From contig NZ_JH417703.1 in the NCBI RefSeq assembly GCF_000239295.1, positions 15,411-56,118 of the forward strand: a stretch of 40,708 nt of DNA, given 5' to 3'. Positions 22,018 to 29,918 of the stretch are shown here, piece by piece. Position 1 is the stretch's first letter; each line of letters begins with the position of its first letter. A program made the position numbers and the translations under genes. Source of the DNA: Flavonifractor plautii ATCC 29863. GTDB lineage: Bacteria > Bacillota > Clostridia > Oscillospirales > Oscillospiraceae. The notes beneath the pieces were generated by a model. That model saw only the letters and a list, made by a program, of their open reading frames with translations, searched no databases and was not told the origin of the DNA.

Positions 22018-22739
22018 TGGAGCAGAAGGTGGTCCTGATCACCGGCGGAAGCCGGGGCATCGGCGCGGCAACCGCCCGGCGCTTTGCCGCCGGGGGCTGT
22101 AAGGTGGTTATCAACTACCACCGTTCCCAGGCCCAGGCGGAGGCCCTGGCGGCGGAGATTGGGGGCTGGGCGGTGCAGGCAGACGTGGCCGATCCGGTCC
22201 AGGTGGGAAGAATGGTTGACAATGTGTTGGATAAATTTTGTCAACTTGACATTCTGATATGTAACGCCGGCATTGCACAGCAGAAATTGTTTGGCGATTT
22301 GACCGATGACGACTGGCGGCGGATGTTCGCCGTCAACGTGGACGGCGTGTTTCACGCCGTCCGGGCCGCCCTGCCCCACTTCATCCACCGCAAGGCGGGG
22401 CGGATCGTCACCGTGTCCTCCATGTGGGGGCAGGTGGGCGGCTCCTGCGAGGTGGCCTATTCCGCCGCAAAGGCCGCGGTGATCGGCCTCACAAGGGCTT
22501 TGGCCAAGGAGCTGGGCCCTTCGGGCATCACGGTGAACTGCGTGTCTCCCGGGGTTATTTCCACGGAAATGAACGCCCATCTGGACCGGGAAGCCCTGGC
22601 CGCCCTGACGGAGGAGACCCCCCTGGGGGCCATCGGCACCCCGGAGGACGTGGCGGAGGCTATCTGGTATCTCTCCTCCGACGCCGCCCGGTTTGTTACC
22701 GGCCAAGTGCTGGCCCCCAACGGCGGGCTGGTAATTTAA
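22014..22739 (+). CDS. Short-chain dehydrogenase/reductase (FabG-like)
   Basis: A 241-aa classical SDR. The NAD(P)-binding motif TGGSRGIG lies at 10-17, NAG at 84-86, and the catalytic set is S136, Y149 and K153 (YSAAK). The end, TGQVLAPNGGLVI, is FabG-like (usually VDGG). It reduces or oxidises a keto/hydroxy group; the partner esterase suggests work on a deacylated small molecule rather than fatty acid synthesis, but that is inference. The ATG at 22014 overlaps the esterase stop; 22017 is an equally possible start. An unusually AT-rich stretch (about 22205-22310) lies inside the gene. Confidence 0.85.
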   Translation: MMEQKVVLITGGSRGIGAATARRFAAGGCKVVINYHRSQAQAEALAAEIGGWAVQADVADPVQVGRMVDNVLDKFCQLDILICNAGIAQQKLFGDLTDDDWRRMFAVNVDGVFHAVRAALPHFIHRKAGRIVTVSSMWGQVGGSCEVAYSAAKAAVIGLTRALAKELGPSGITVNCVSPGVISTEMNAHLDREALAALTEETPLGAIGTPEDVAEAIWYLSSDAARFVTGQVLAPNGGLVI

Positions 22740-22768
22740 GTGTCCGTTTCACAATTTGTTCATATTTT

Positions 22769-22808
22769 ACACAAGGGCGGTCTCTCACAGGCCGCCCTTG
22801 TGTATTTT
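22769..22808 (+). terminator. Terminator of the esterase-SDR operon
   Basis: A perfect 12-bp stem (22769-22780 with 22792-22803) is followed by ATTTTGC. Confidence 0.85.
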
Positions 22809-22812
22809 GCTA

Positions 22813-22849
22813 GTTGACAATTTCAAGTGCACAGAATATAATTGTCAAC
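22813..22849 (+). promoter_or_regulatory. liv operon promoter inside a 10-bp inverted repeat
   Basis: Consensus TTGACA (22814-22819) and TATAAT (22837-22842) lie 17 bases apart. A perfect 10-bp inverted repeat (22813-22822 with 22840-22849) covers both boxes, so it is a likely repressor site. Confidence 0.75.
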
Positions 22850-22871
22850 AACTTCAAAGGAGGATACCACT

Positions 22872-24086
22872 ATGAAAAAGACTCGCTTCCTGTCTCTTGC
22901 ACTGACGGGTACTCTCTGCGTGTCCCTGCTGGCCGGCTGCGGCGGCAGCGGTGACGGCGGCGGGGCAGCCCAGACCCCCGACGCGGCCAACACCAGCGCC
23001 GTCCAGGAGAACACCGGCTCCGCCTTCAAGCTGGGCGGCACCGGCCCTCTGACTGGCGACGCCGCCATCTATGGCCTGGCTGCCCAGCGCGGCGCCCAGA
23101 TCGCCGTGGATGAAATCAAAGAGGCCGGCGGCGACATTCAGTTCGCGCTGAAGTACGAGGACGATGTGAACGTCCCCGAGACTGCGGTCAACGCCTACAA
23201 CGCCCTGAAGGAGTGGGGCATGCAGATCTCCCTGGGCTCCGTCACCTCCCAGCCCGGCGTCAGCACCTCCGCCCTGGCCTTTGAGGACCGCATCTTTACC
23301 ATGACCCCCTCCGGCAGCTCCCCCGATGTCATCAGCGGCAAGGACAACGTCTACCAGATGTGCTTCTCCGACCCCAACCAGGGCCTGGCCTCCGCCCAGT
23401 ATATCACCGAGCAGGGCCTGGGTGAGAAGGTCTTTATCATCTGGAAAAATGACGATGTGTATTCCACCGGCATTAAGGAACAGTTTGTGAAGGAGGCCGA
23501 GACCCTGGGCCTGGAGGTGGTGGGCGACGCCACCTTTACCACCGACACCGCCACCGACTTCTCTGTTCAGCTCACCCAGGCCCAGCAGGCCGGGGCCGAC
23601 CTGGTGTTCCTGCCCATCTATTATCAGCCCGCCTCCCTGATTCTGAGCCAGGCCGACGCCATGGGCTACACCCCCACCTTCTTCGGCGTGGACGGCATGG
23701 ACGGCATCCTGACCATGGACGGCTTTGACGCCTCCCTAGCCGAGGGCGTCATGCTGCTGACCCCCTTCAACGCCGACGCCACCGACGAGGCCACCGTCAA
23801 CTTCGTGACCAAGTACCAGGAGCTCTACGGCGAAACCCCCAACCAGTTTGCCGCCGACGCCTATGACTGCGTCTACGCCTACAAGATGGCCCTGGAGGCC
23901 GCCGGCTGCACCCCCGACATGAGCAATGAGGAGCTCTGCGACGCCCTGATTGCCACCTTCCCCACCATTACCCTGACCGGCCTGACTGGCGACGGCGCCG
24001 GCATCACCTGGGATGCCTCCGGCGAGGTATCCAAGAGCCCCAAGGGCATGGTTATCGAGAACGGCGCTTACGTGGGCATGGACTGA
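22872..24086 (+). CDS. livJ: Branched-chain amino acid ABC transporter, substrate-binding lipoprotein
   Basis: The 404-aa product opens with a lipoprotein signal peptide ending in LLAGC (lipid-modified Cys about residue 21), then a Gly/Ala/Thr linker. The rest is a type I periplasmic-binding fold of the Leu/Ile/Val family (GPLTGDAAIYGLAAQRG, AVDEIKEAGG, FVTKYQELYGETPN, TAVNAYNALKEWG). It is anchored on the outer face of the membrane and delivers leucine, isoleucine or valine, or another amino acid, to LivHM. AAAGGAGGA lies before the ATG at 22872. It leads the liv operon and is followed by two strong hairpins. Confidence 0.9.
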   Translation: MKKTRFLSLALTGTLCVSLLAGCGGSGDGGGAAQTPDAANTSAVQENTGSAFKLGGTGPLTGDAAIYGLAAQRGAQIAVDEIKEAGGDIQFALKYEDDVNVPETAVNAYNALKEWGMQISLGSVTSQPGVSTSALAFEDRIFTMTPSGSSPDVISGKDNVYQMCFSDPNQGLASAQYITEQGLGEKVFIIWKNDDVYSTGIKEQFVKEAETLGLEVVGDATFTTDTATDFSVQLTQAQQAGADLVFLPIYYQPASLILSQADAMGYTPTFFGVDGMDGILTMDGFDASLAEGVMLLTPFNADATDEATVNFVTKYQELYGETPNQFAADAYDCVYAYKMALEAAGCTPDMSNEELCDALIATFPTITLTGLTGDGAGITWDASGEVSKSPKGMVIENGAYVGMD

Positions 24087-24119
24087 TCGCCAGTCCCAGC
24101 GTTCACAAAACACGGTTCC

Positions 24120-24152
24120 GGGAGGGCTGCCGGCACGGTCGGCGGCCCTCCC
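24120..24152 (+). terminator. Hairpin after livJ (attenuator)
   Basis: A 13-bp stem with one G-U type pair (24120-24132 with 24140-24152) has no T tract. It probably limits read-through or stabilises the livJ message so that the binding protein is made in excess over LivHMGF. Confidence 0.55.
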
Positions 24153-24174
24153 GCCAACTGCTTACACAGAACAA

Positions 24175-24228
24175 ATGGATGATTGCGGCCGGGCAACGGC
24201 CCGCCATTGCCCGGCCGCAATCATCCAT
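24175..24228. repeat. 22-bp perfect inverted repeat between livJ and livH
   Basis: Arms 24175-24196 and 24207-24228 match perfectly around a 10-base loop. It ends 18 bases before the livH start, so the folded RNA could also cover the ribosome site. No T tract follows. Confidence 0.75.
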
Positions 24229-24246
24229 GACAGAGAGGTGTGTGTT

Positions 24247-25167
24247 ATGGTCTTCCTCAACTACCTGATCAACGGGATCAGCCTGGGCAGCATCTACGCC
24301 ATCATCGCCCTGGGGTACACCATGGTCTACGGCATCGCCAAGATGCTCAACTTCGCCCACGGCGATGTCATCATGGTGGGCGCGTACATCTGCTTTTTCA
24401 GCATGAACGGGCTGTCCTCCCTCTTCGCCCCGGGCAGCCTGGCCGCGCTGGTGGTTCCCGCCCTGGCTGGTACGGTGCTGGCCATGGTGGTGTGCACCGT
24501 GCTGGGCATCACCATCGAGCGGCTGGCCTACAAGCCCCTGCGGCAGGCCACCTCCCTGGCGGTGCTCATCACCGCCATCGGCGTGAGCTACTTCCTCCAG
24601 AATGCGGCCCAGCTCCTGTGGAGCTCCAGCCCCAAGGTGTTTACCCCCGTGGTGAGCCCATCCGCCAAGCTGACCCTGTTTGACGGCCAGCTCTCCATCT
24701 CCTGGCTGACCATCGTGACCGTCCTGGTGTGCGTGGCCATCATGCTGGCCCTCACCGCCTTTACCGGCCGCACCAAGATGGGCAAGGCCATGCGGGCCTG
24801 CTCGGAGGACAAGGCGGCGGCCCAGCTCATGGGCATCGACGTCAACCGCACCATCTCCATGACCTTTGCCATCGGCTCCGCCTTGGCGGCCATCGCAGGC
24901 GTCCTGTTCCTGTCCACCTACACCAGCCTGACCCCCACCACCGGCTCCATGCCCGGCATCAAGGCCTTTACCGCCGCCGTGTTCGGCGGCATCGGCTCCA
25001 TCCCCGGCGCCCTGCTGGGCGGCCTGCTGCTGGGCGTCATTGAGACCTTTGCCCGCGCCTACATCTCCACCGAGCTGTCCACCGCCATCGTGTTCGGTGT
25101 GCTGATCATCGTCCTGCTGGTGAAGCCCGCCGGCCTGCTGGGCAAGACCGTCCGTGAGAAAGTGTGA
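24247..25167 (+). CDS. livH: Branched-chain amino acid ABC transporter permease LivH
   Basis: This 306-aa permease has about eight membrane helices and family motifs NGISLGSIYAIIALGYTMVYGI near the start, the cytoplasmic coupling segment GRTKMGKAMRACSEDKAAAQLMGID, and IKAFTAAVFGGIGSIPGALLGG near the end. It forms the channel with LivM. The ATG at 24247 follows GAGAGGTG. The gene is 160 bases after livJ, with two hairpins between, and 10 bases before livM. Confidence 0.95.
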   Translation: MVFLNYLINGISLGSIYAIIALGYTMVYGIAKMLNFAHGDVIMVGAYICFFSMNGLSSLFAPGSLAALVVPALAGTVLAMVVCTVLGITIERLAYKPLRQATSLAVLITAIGVSYFLQNAAQLLWSSSPKVFTPVVSPSAKLTLFDGQLSISWLTIVTVLVCVAIMLALTAFTGRTKMGKAMRACSEDKAAAQLMGIDVNRTISMTFAIGSALAAIAGVLFLSTYTSLTPTTGSMPGIKAFTAAVFGGIGSIPGALLGGLLLGVIETFARAYISTELSTAIVFGVLIIVLLVKPAGLLGKTVREKV

Positions 25168-25177
25168 GGTGGACGCG

Positions 25178-26260
25178 ATGAGACAACTTGGACAGATGAA
25201 AAAATCCACCAAAAACAGCCTGTTTACCTACACGCTGGTCATTGCGGCCTTTGTGGTGGTGCAGGCCCTGCGGATGGGCCCTGGCGTGGGCGCCATGCTG
25301 GAGGGGCAGCTCATCCCCATCTGCGCCTACATCGTCATGGCGCTGGCCCTGAACCTGGTGGTGGGCGTCTCCGGCGAGCTGAGCCTGGGCCACGCCGGTT
25401 TCATGAGCATTGGAGCCTTTGCCGGCTCTGCCCTGGCCCTGGCTCTCCAGAGCACCGTCACCCTTTCCCCCCTGCGCCTGGCCCTGGCCATGGTATTCGG
25501 CGCGGTCATCGCCGCCGCGCTGGGCTTTCTCATCGGCATCCCCGTGCTGCGCCTCAATGGCGACTACCTGGCCATCGTCACCCTGGCCTTTGGCGAGATC
25601 ATCAAGAGCATCATCACCAACGTCTACCTGGGCGTGGATGAAAACGGCCTCCAGTTCAGCTTCCTCTCCAACAAAAACGAGCTGGCCGACGGCGGGGTGG
25701 AGCTCATCCGCGGTCCCATGGGCGTGATGAACACCCAGCGCATCTCCACCTTTATTGCCGGCTTTGTACTGGTGCTGGTGGCCCTGGTGGTCATCTTCAA
25801 CCTGGTCAACAGCCGCACCGGCCGGGCCGTCATGGCCGCCCGGGACAACCGCATCGCCGCCGAGAGCGTGGGCATCAGCGTCACCAAGTACAAGATGATC
25901 GCCTTTGTGGTCTCCGCCGCCCTGGCGGGCGCGGCGGGCACCCTGTACGGGTGCAGCCAGACCACCTTTGCCGCCACCAAGTTCGACTTCAATACCTCCA
26001 TTCTGATTCTGGTGTTCGTGGTGCTGGGCGGCCTGGGCAACATGTGGGGCTCCGTCATTGCCGCCGCCGCCCTCACCATTCTGCCCGAGGCCCTGCGCCA
26101 GTTCTCCAACTACCGCATGCTGGTGTACGCCATTGTGCTGATCCTGGTCATGCTGGCCACCAACAATCCCACCCTGAAGGGCTTCTTCTCCCGGCTGTTC
26201 CACCGGGAGCGGGCGGACGCGCCCCATGCGGCGGCGGTGAAAGGAGGCGGCAAGCAGTGA
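25178..26260 (+). CDS. livM: Branched-chain amino acid ABC transporter permease LivM
   Basis: The 360-aa partner permease shows the LivM patterns ALNLVVGVSGELSLGHAGF, NGDYLAIVTLAFGEI, the coupling segment GRAVMAARDNRIAAESVGI and VLGGLGNMWGSVIAA. I chose the ATG at 25178 behind GAGGTGG. A GTG at 25154 in the same frame would overlap livH and lacks a good ribosome site. It overlaps livG by four bases (GTGA). Confidence 0.95.
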   Translation: MRQLGQMKKSTKNSLFTYTLVIAAFVVVQALRMGPGVGAMLEGQLIPICAYIVMALALNLVVGVSGELSLGHAGFMSIGAFAGSALALALQSTVTLSPLRLALAMVFGAVIAAALGFLIGIPVLRLNGDYLAIVTLAFGEIIKSIITNVYLGVDENGLQFSFLSNKNELADGGVELIRGPMGVMNTQRISTFIAGFVLVLVALVVIFNLVNSRTGRAVMAARDNRIAAESVGISVTKYKMIAFVVSAALAGAAGTLYGCSQTTFAATKFDFNTSILILVFVVLGGLGNMWGSVIAAAALTILPEALRQFSNYRMLVYAIVLILVMLATNNPTLKGFFSRLFHRERADAPHAAAVKGGGKQ

Positions 26261-27108
26261 GCAGCATAAAGCGACCCGAGACCAAGCTGGTCCCGGTGCC
26301 CAGCGTCAACAAGATTCCAGAGCGGGACGTGGACAAGAGCCCCATCCTGGAGGCCCAGCACCTGGGCATCGACTTCGGCGGCCTCACCGCCGTCAACGAG
26401 TTCAACATGGCCATCGGCCGCACTGAGATCGCCGGCCTGATCGGCCCCAACGGCGCGGGCAAGACCACGGTGTTCAACCTGCTGACCAAGGTGTACCAGC
26501 CCACCCGGGGCACCGTTCTGCTGGACGGAGTGGACACCCACAACATGAACACAGTGCAGGTCAACAAGGCGGGCATCGCCCGTACCTTCCAGAACATCCG
26601 CCTGTTTAACAACCTGAGCGTGGAGGACAATGTCAAAATCGGCATGCACAATTCCATCCACTGCGGCCTGTTCAGCGGCATTCTCCGCCTGCCCCGGTAC
26701 TGGAAGGAGGAGAAGACCGCCCATGAGCGCGCGCTGGAGCTGCTCTCCATTTTTGACATGCAGGATTTGGCGGGGGCCAAGGCGGGCTCCCTGCCCTACG
26801 GCGCCCAGCGCCGGCTGGAGATCGTCCGCGCCCTGGGTACCAACCCGTCCCTGCTTCTGCTGGACGAGCCGGCGGCGGGCATGAACCCCTCTGAGACGGC
26901 GGAGCTGATGGAGAACATCGTCAAAATCCGCGACACCTTCCAGATTGCCATTCTCCTCATCGAGCACGACATGAACCTGGTTATGGGTATCTGCGAGGGC
27001 ATCTGCGTGCTCAACTTCGGCCAGATCATCGCCAAGGGCACCCCCACGGAAATTCAGAACAACCCGGAGGTCATCAAGGCCTACCTGGGCGGCGGAAAGG
27101 AGGGCTGA
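26257..27108 (+). CDS. livG: Branched-chain amino acid ABC transporter ATPase LivG
   Basis: This 283-aa ATPase has Walker A GPNGAGKTT (about 63-71), the LivG-type insert with RTFQNIRLFNNLSVEDNV, a degenerate signature LPYGAQRRLE in place of LSGGQ (usual for LivG) and Walker B LLLLDEPAAGMNP. A 25-residue N-terminal extension rich in Pro and charged residues (RPETKLVPVPSVNK) precedes the domain. It starts with GTG at 26257, overlapping the livM stop, behind AAAGGAGG. Confidence 0.95.
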   Translation: MSSIKRPETKLVPVPSVNKIPERDVDKSPILEAQHLGIDFGGLTAVNEFNMAIGRTEIAGLIGPNGAGKTTVFNLLTKVYQPTRGTVLLDGVDTHNMNTVQVNKAGIARTFQNIRLFNNLSVEDNVKIGMHNSIHCGLFSGILRLPRYWKEEKTAHERALELLSIFDMQDLAGAKAGSLPYGAQRRLEIVRALGTNPSLLLLDEPAAGMNPSETAELMENIVKIRDTFQIAILLIEHDMNLVMGICEGICVLNFGQIIAKGTPTEIQNNPEVIKAYLGGGKEG

Positions 27109-27111
27109 GAG

Positions 27112-27822
27112 ATGGCTGTGATGCTGGATGTCAAGAACATCAACGTCTATTACGGCGCCATTCACGCCGTCAAGGACATCTCCTTTCAGGTCAACGAGGG
27201 GGAGATTGTCACCCTCATCGGCGCCAACGGTGCGGGCAAGACCACCACACTGCAAACCGTGTCCGGTCTGCTCCACACCCGCACCGGCTCCATTGAGTTC
27301 CTGGGGCAGCCCATCCAGAACGTCCCCGCCTCCAAGCTGGTGGGCCGCGGACTGGCCCAGGTGCCGGAGGGCCGCCGGGTCTTTCAGCAGATGACAGTGG
27401 AGGAGAACCTGGAGATGGGCGGCTTCACCCAGCCCGCCTCCACCATCGCCCCCGGCCTGGAGCGGGTGTACGAGCAGTTCCCCCGGCTGAAGGAGCGCCG
27501 CCGTCAGGTGGCGGGCACCCTGTCCGGCGGCGAGCAGCAGATGCTGGCCATGGGGCGGGCCCTCATGTCCAACCCCAAGCTGCTCATGCTGGACGAGCCC
27601 TCCATGGGCCTGGCCCCCCTGCTGGTGGAGCAGATCTTCGCCATCATCAAGGAGCTCCACCGGGCGGGCACCACGATTCTCCTGGTGGAGCAGAACGCCC
27701 AGATGGCCCTGAGCGTGGCCGACCGGGGCTACGTGCTGGAGACCGGGCGGGTCACCCTCACCGGCCCCGGCCGGGAGCTGCTGGCCGACGAGGCCGTCAA
27801 AAAGGCATACCTGGGCGGTTAA
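27112..27822 (+). CDS. livF: Branched-chain amino acid ABC transporter ATPase LivF
   Basis: The 236-aa second ATPase has Walker A GANGAGKTT (about 37-45), AQVPEGRRVFQQMTVEENLEMG typical of LivF, signature LSGGEQQML and Walker B LLMLDEPSMGLAPL. It pairs with LivG to drive the LivHM channel. The ATG is three bases after livG behind AAAGGAGG. A terminator follows the stop. Confidence 0.95.
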   Translation: MAVMLDVKNINVYYGAIHAVKDISFQVNEGEIVTLIGANGAGKTTTLQTVSGLLHTRTGSIEFLGQPIQNVPASKLVGRGLAQVPEGRRVFQQMTVEENLEMGGFTQPASTIAPGLERVYEQFPRLKERRRQVAGTLSGGEQQMLAMGRALMSNPKLLMLDEPSMGLAPLLVEQIFAIIKELHRAGTTILLVEQNAQMALSVADRGYVLETGRVTLTGPGRELLADEAVKKAYLGG

Positions 27823-27826
27823 ACGG

Positions 27827-27860
27827 CAGCCCGGCGGAGCGCGCTCCGCCGGGCTGTTTT
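27827..27860 (+). terminator. liv operon terminator
   Basis: A GC-rich stem (27827-27838 with 27845-27856, closing further inward) is followed by TTTT. Confidence 0.9.
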
Positions 27861-27883
27861 CCATTTCCTCCCCTTGACTGGCG

Positions 27884-27892
27884 TGCTATAAT
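27884..27892 (+). promoter_or_regulatory. Extended -10 promoter of the phospholipase-like gene
   Basis: TGCTATAAT (27884-27892) is an extended -10 box. The TTGACT nearby is only seven bases before TATAAT and cannot be the -35 box. Confidence 0.55.
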
Positions 27893-27945
27893 ATGGTCAG
27901 CAAGGCAATATCGCCGCGTTGTGCAAGGAGGCGCTGATCCATACC

Positions 27946-28794
27946 ATGCCCAATTACTACGCGCACCTGACGTTTGGCCAACGGGTGCTGGCGGACCTGC
28001 CCGCCGGCCTGTCCGAACTCATTGAGCAGGAGCGGGAGGCCTTTGACCTGGGCTGTCTGGGCCCCGACCCGCTGTTCTTCTACCAGCCCATCCGCCCCAA
28101 CGCCGTCCGGCGGGAGGGGATCAAGATGCACCGCCGCTCCGCCCTGCCCGCGGTGGAGCGTCTGCGCCAGGCTATCGAGGACGGCGTACCCATGTCCACC
28201 GGCTACGGAGCTGGCTTCCTCTGCCATTTGGCCCTGGACAGCGCCTGCCACGGCTACGTGGACGACCGGGCCGCCGACGGCCCCATCTCCCACATGGCCA
28301 TTGAGGGGGAGTATGACCGGATGCTGATGGAGCGGGACGGCCTCAATGCCGCCGAGCAGTCCCCACTGCCCAGCGCCCCGGCCAACCGCGCCGTCTGGGA
28401 GGCGGCGTCCCAGGCCTTTGTCCACGCCTCCCCTGACCAGATGCGGCGGGCCTACCGCTCCATGGCCTTCTTCTCCGGCTTCCTGGCCCGCTCCAACGGC
28501 CGCATGACCGGCAAGGTCATTGGTGCGGTGAGCCACATGCTCCCCATTCCCTCCGCCAAGGGCATCGCCCTGAAGGAGACGCCCCACCCCTCGGCGCAGG
28601 AGAGCAACGCCGACCTCAACCGTCTGCTGGAGGCGGCCATCCCTGAGACAGCGGAGCAGATCACCGCCTTTTTCCAGGCCATTTCGGCGGAAACTCCCGT
28701 GCCGCGCTGGTTCGACCGGGACTTCAAGGGCAATCCGCCCCCCATCCCCCAGCGCATCCGCTGGCAGGACATCCCAGAGCACTCCGTTACATGA
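27946..28794 (+). CDS. Zinc-dependent phospholipase C family protein
   Basis: This 282-aa protein begins MPNYYAHLTFGQRVL, the typical opening of the clostridial zinc-dependent PLC-like family, with DLGCLGPDPLFFY near 37-49 and HLALDSACHGYVDD near 90-103 supplying His/Asp residues for a metal site. No signal peptide is present, so unlike secreted alpha-toxin-type enzymes it stays in the cytoplasm; the substrate is unknown. The ATG at 27946 fits the family start, although AAGGAGG lies rather far upstream (27923-27929). It is monocistronic. Confidence 0.8.
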   Translation: MPNYYAHLTFGQRVLADLPAGLSELIEQEREAFDLGCLGPDPLFFYQPIRPNAVRREGIKMHRRSALPAVERLRQAIEDGVPMSTGYGAGFLCHLALDSACHGYVDDRAADGPISHMAIEGEYDRMLMERDGLNAAEQSPLPSAPANRAVWEAASQAFVHASPDQMRRAYRSMAFFSGFLARSNGRMTGKVIGAVSHMLPIPSAKGIALKETPHPSAQESNADLNRLLEAAIPETAEQITAFFQAISAETPVPRWFDRDFKGNPPPIPQRIRWQDIPEHSVT

Positions 28795-28795
28795 C

Positions 28796-28828
28796 AAGCG
28801 CCGCCCCCGCATTGTGGGGGCGGCGCTT
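28796..28828. terminator. Terminator between the phospholipase-like gene and the radical SAM operon
   Basis: A perfect 13-bp stem (28796-28808 with 28816-28828) is followed by TTCTC on the plus strand. It lies between convergent genes and probably serves both. Confidence 0.8.
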
Positions 28829-28830
28829 TC

Positions 28831-29136
28831 TCATTGGGCCTCCAACAGGAAGGTCACCGGGCGCAGCCCGTCGGTACAGCACACCACATTGACCCCCTCC
28901 CGCCGCTGCCAGGGGGTATAGGAGGCACCGCAGGACAGGGCGGACACCGAGCGGTAGAGATCGATCCACGCCCAGGGGCAGAAGCCGGCTGGCATTTCCG
29001 CGCCCCCGGTATAGAGGAACTGGTCCCCCTCCCGGAAGAAGTCGCAGACGCACTCCTCCGGAGGCTCGGTGAGGTGCTCCCGGATCAGATCGGGGTAAAA
29101 TCCCTTGCGCAGCACAGTGATTTTCACGTTCTTCAT
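28831..29136 (-). CDS. TIGR04076 family protein, copy 2
   Basis: This 101-aa paralogue of the protein at 4086-4430 shares MKNVKITVLRK, CDFFREGDQFLY, PAGFCPWAW and CTDGLRPVTFLLE. The family has no known function. Its ATG overlaps the TIGR03915 stop by four bases, behind AAAGGAGC, so it is the last gene of the LexA-box operon. That context ties this copy to the response to DNA damage, by inference only. Confidence 0.8.
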   Translation of the reverse strand: MKNVKITVLRKGFYPDLIREHLTEPPEECVCDFFREGDQFLYTGGAEMPAGFCPWAWIDLYRSVSALSCGASYTPWQRREGVNVVCCTDGLRPVTFLLEAQ

Positions 29137-29909
29137 GGTGCAAGCTCCTTTCGCTCCCCCGGTTCGTTTTGAAACTCTGTCATAGTACCCCAGAACCGCT
29201 TGGGCATCTGGGTCATGCGGCACCGGGGGTTCTCCCGCCCCTCGATGGCGATGGTGTCGTAAAACCGCCGCCACAGGCGGCGGAAGTCCCGCTCCTCCCG
29301 GCCGGGGGCGGCGGCGCGGAACGCCTCCAGGGGCACGATGGCCCACCGCCGGGGCCGGTAAAACAGCGCCTCCCGGTGGGTGCGGTCGTAGAGGACGAAG
29401 GACTCCTCCGGATAGCGGGCGCAGAAGTGGGGCCGGAGGAGGGGGAGCACCCGGTTTTTGGGGGCGATCTCCCCCACCAGCACCCCCTCCTGCTCGGAGA
29501 AGCGGGTGAAGCCCTTGAGCAAATGGGCCTCCCCGGTCAGGTGGCCCACCGCGCGGGTCAGCACCGCCACCCGGTCGTCGGTGAGATCCCGCACCACCCA
29601 CGGCCCCCGGTCGTACCCCAGGCGGAGAAACCGCCACAGGTGGAGCTCCCGCTCCTCCAGGCAGGTGAGAAAGCCGTACACCGCCAGCCGCCGCCCCTCC
29701 TGCCCCAGCCTGGGGGCCAGGGAGCGGTACACCCGCTGGGCGCGGGCCTCGTCGGTGTCCACCGTCCGCTCCGGCCAGAGGGAAATCCGCCCGTCCTCCG
29801 GGGTGGAAAAGCTCATGGGCTCCTCCCGGTGGGCGTAGCTGGCAAATACACAGGTCAAAAAGCCAGCAAAGCTGCCGTCGTAGGCATAGGAAACCGGTGT
29901 CCAGTCCAT
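29133..29909 (-). CDS. TIGR03915-family putative DNA metabolism protein
   Basis: The 258-aa product matches the TIGR03915 family (DUF4130), which nearly always sits beside a TIGR03916 radical SAM gene. It opens with YAYDGSFAGFLTCVF, has LRLGYDRGPWVVRDLTDD and HLLKGFTRF in the middle, and ends in a basic segment (RRLWRRFYDTIAIEGRENP). Some relatives are fused to uracil-DNA glycosylase, which suggests DNA repair or base modification. AGGAGGC precedes the ATG, nine bases after the radical SAM stop. Confidence 0.85.
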   Translation of the reverse strand: MDWTPVSYAYDGSFAGFLTCVFASYAHREEPMSFSTPEDGRISLWPERTVDTDEARAQRVYRSLAPRLGQEGRRLAVYGFLTCLEERELHLWRFLRLGYDRGPWVVRDLTDDRVAVLTRAVGHLTGEAHLLKGFTRFSEQEGVLVGEIAPKNRVLPLLRPHFCARYPEESFVLYDRTHREALFYRPRRWAIVPLEAFRAAAPGREERDFRRLWRRFYDTIAIEGRENPRCRMTQMPKRFWGTMTEFQNEPGERKELAP

Positions 29910-29918
29910 GGCCGCCTC

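Noticed and set aside
27874-27892. TTGACT followed by TATAAT as a classical promoter before the phospholipase-like gene
   Set aside because: The boxes are only seven bases apart; the extended -10 reading is better.
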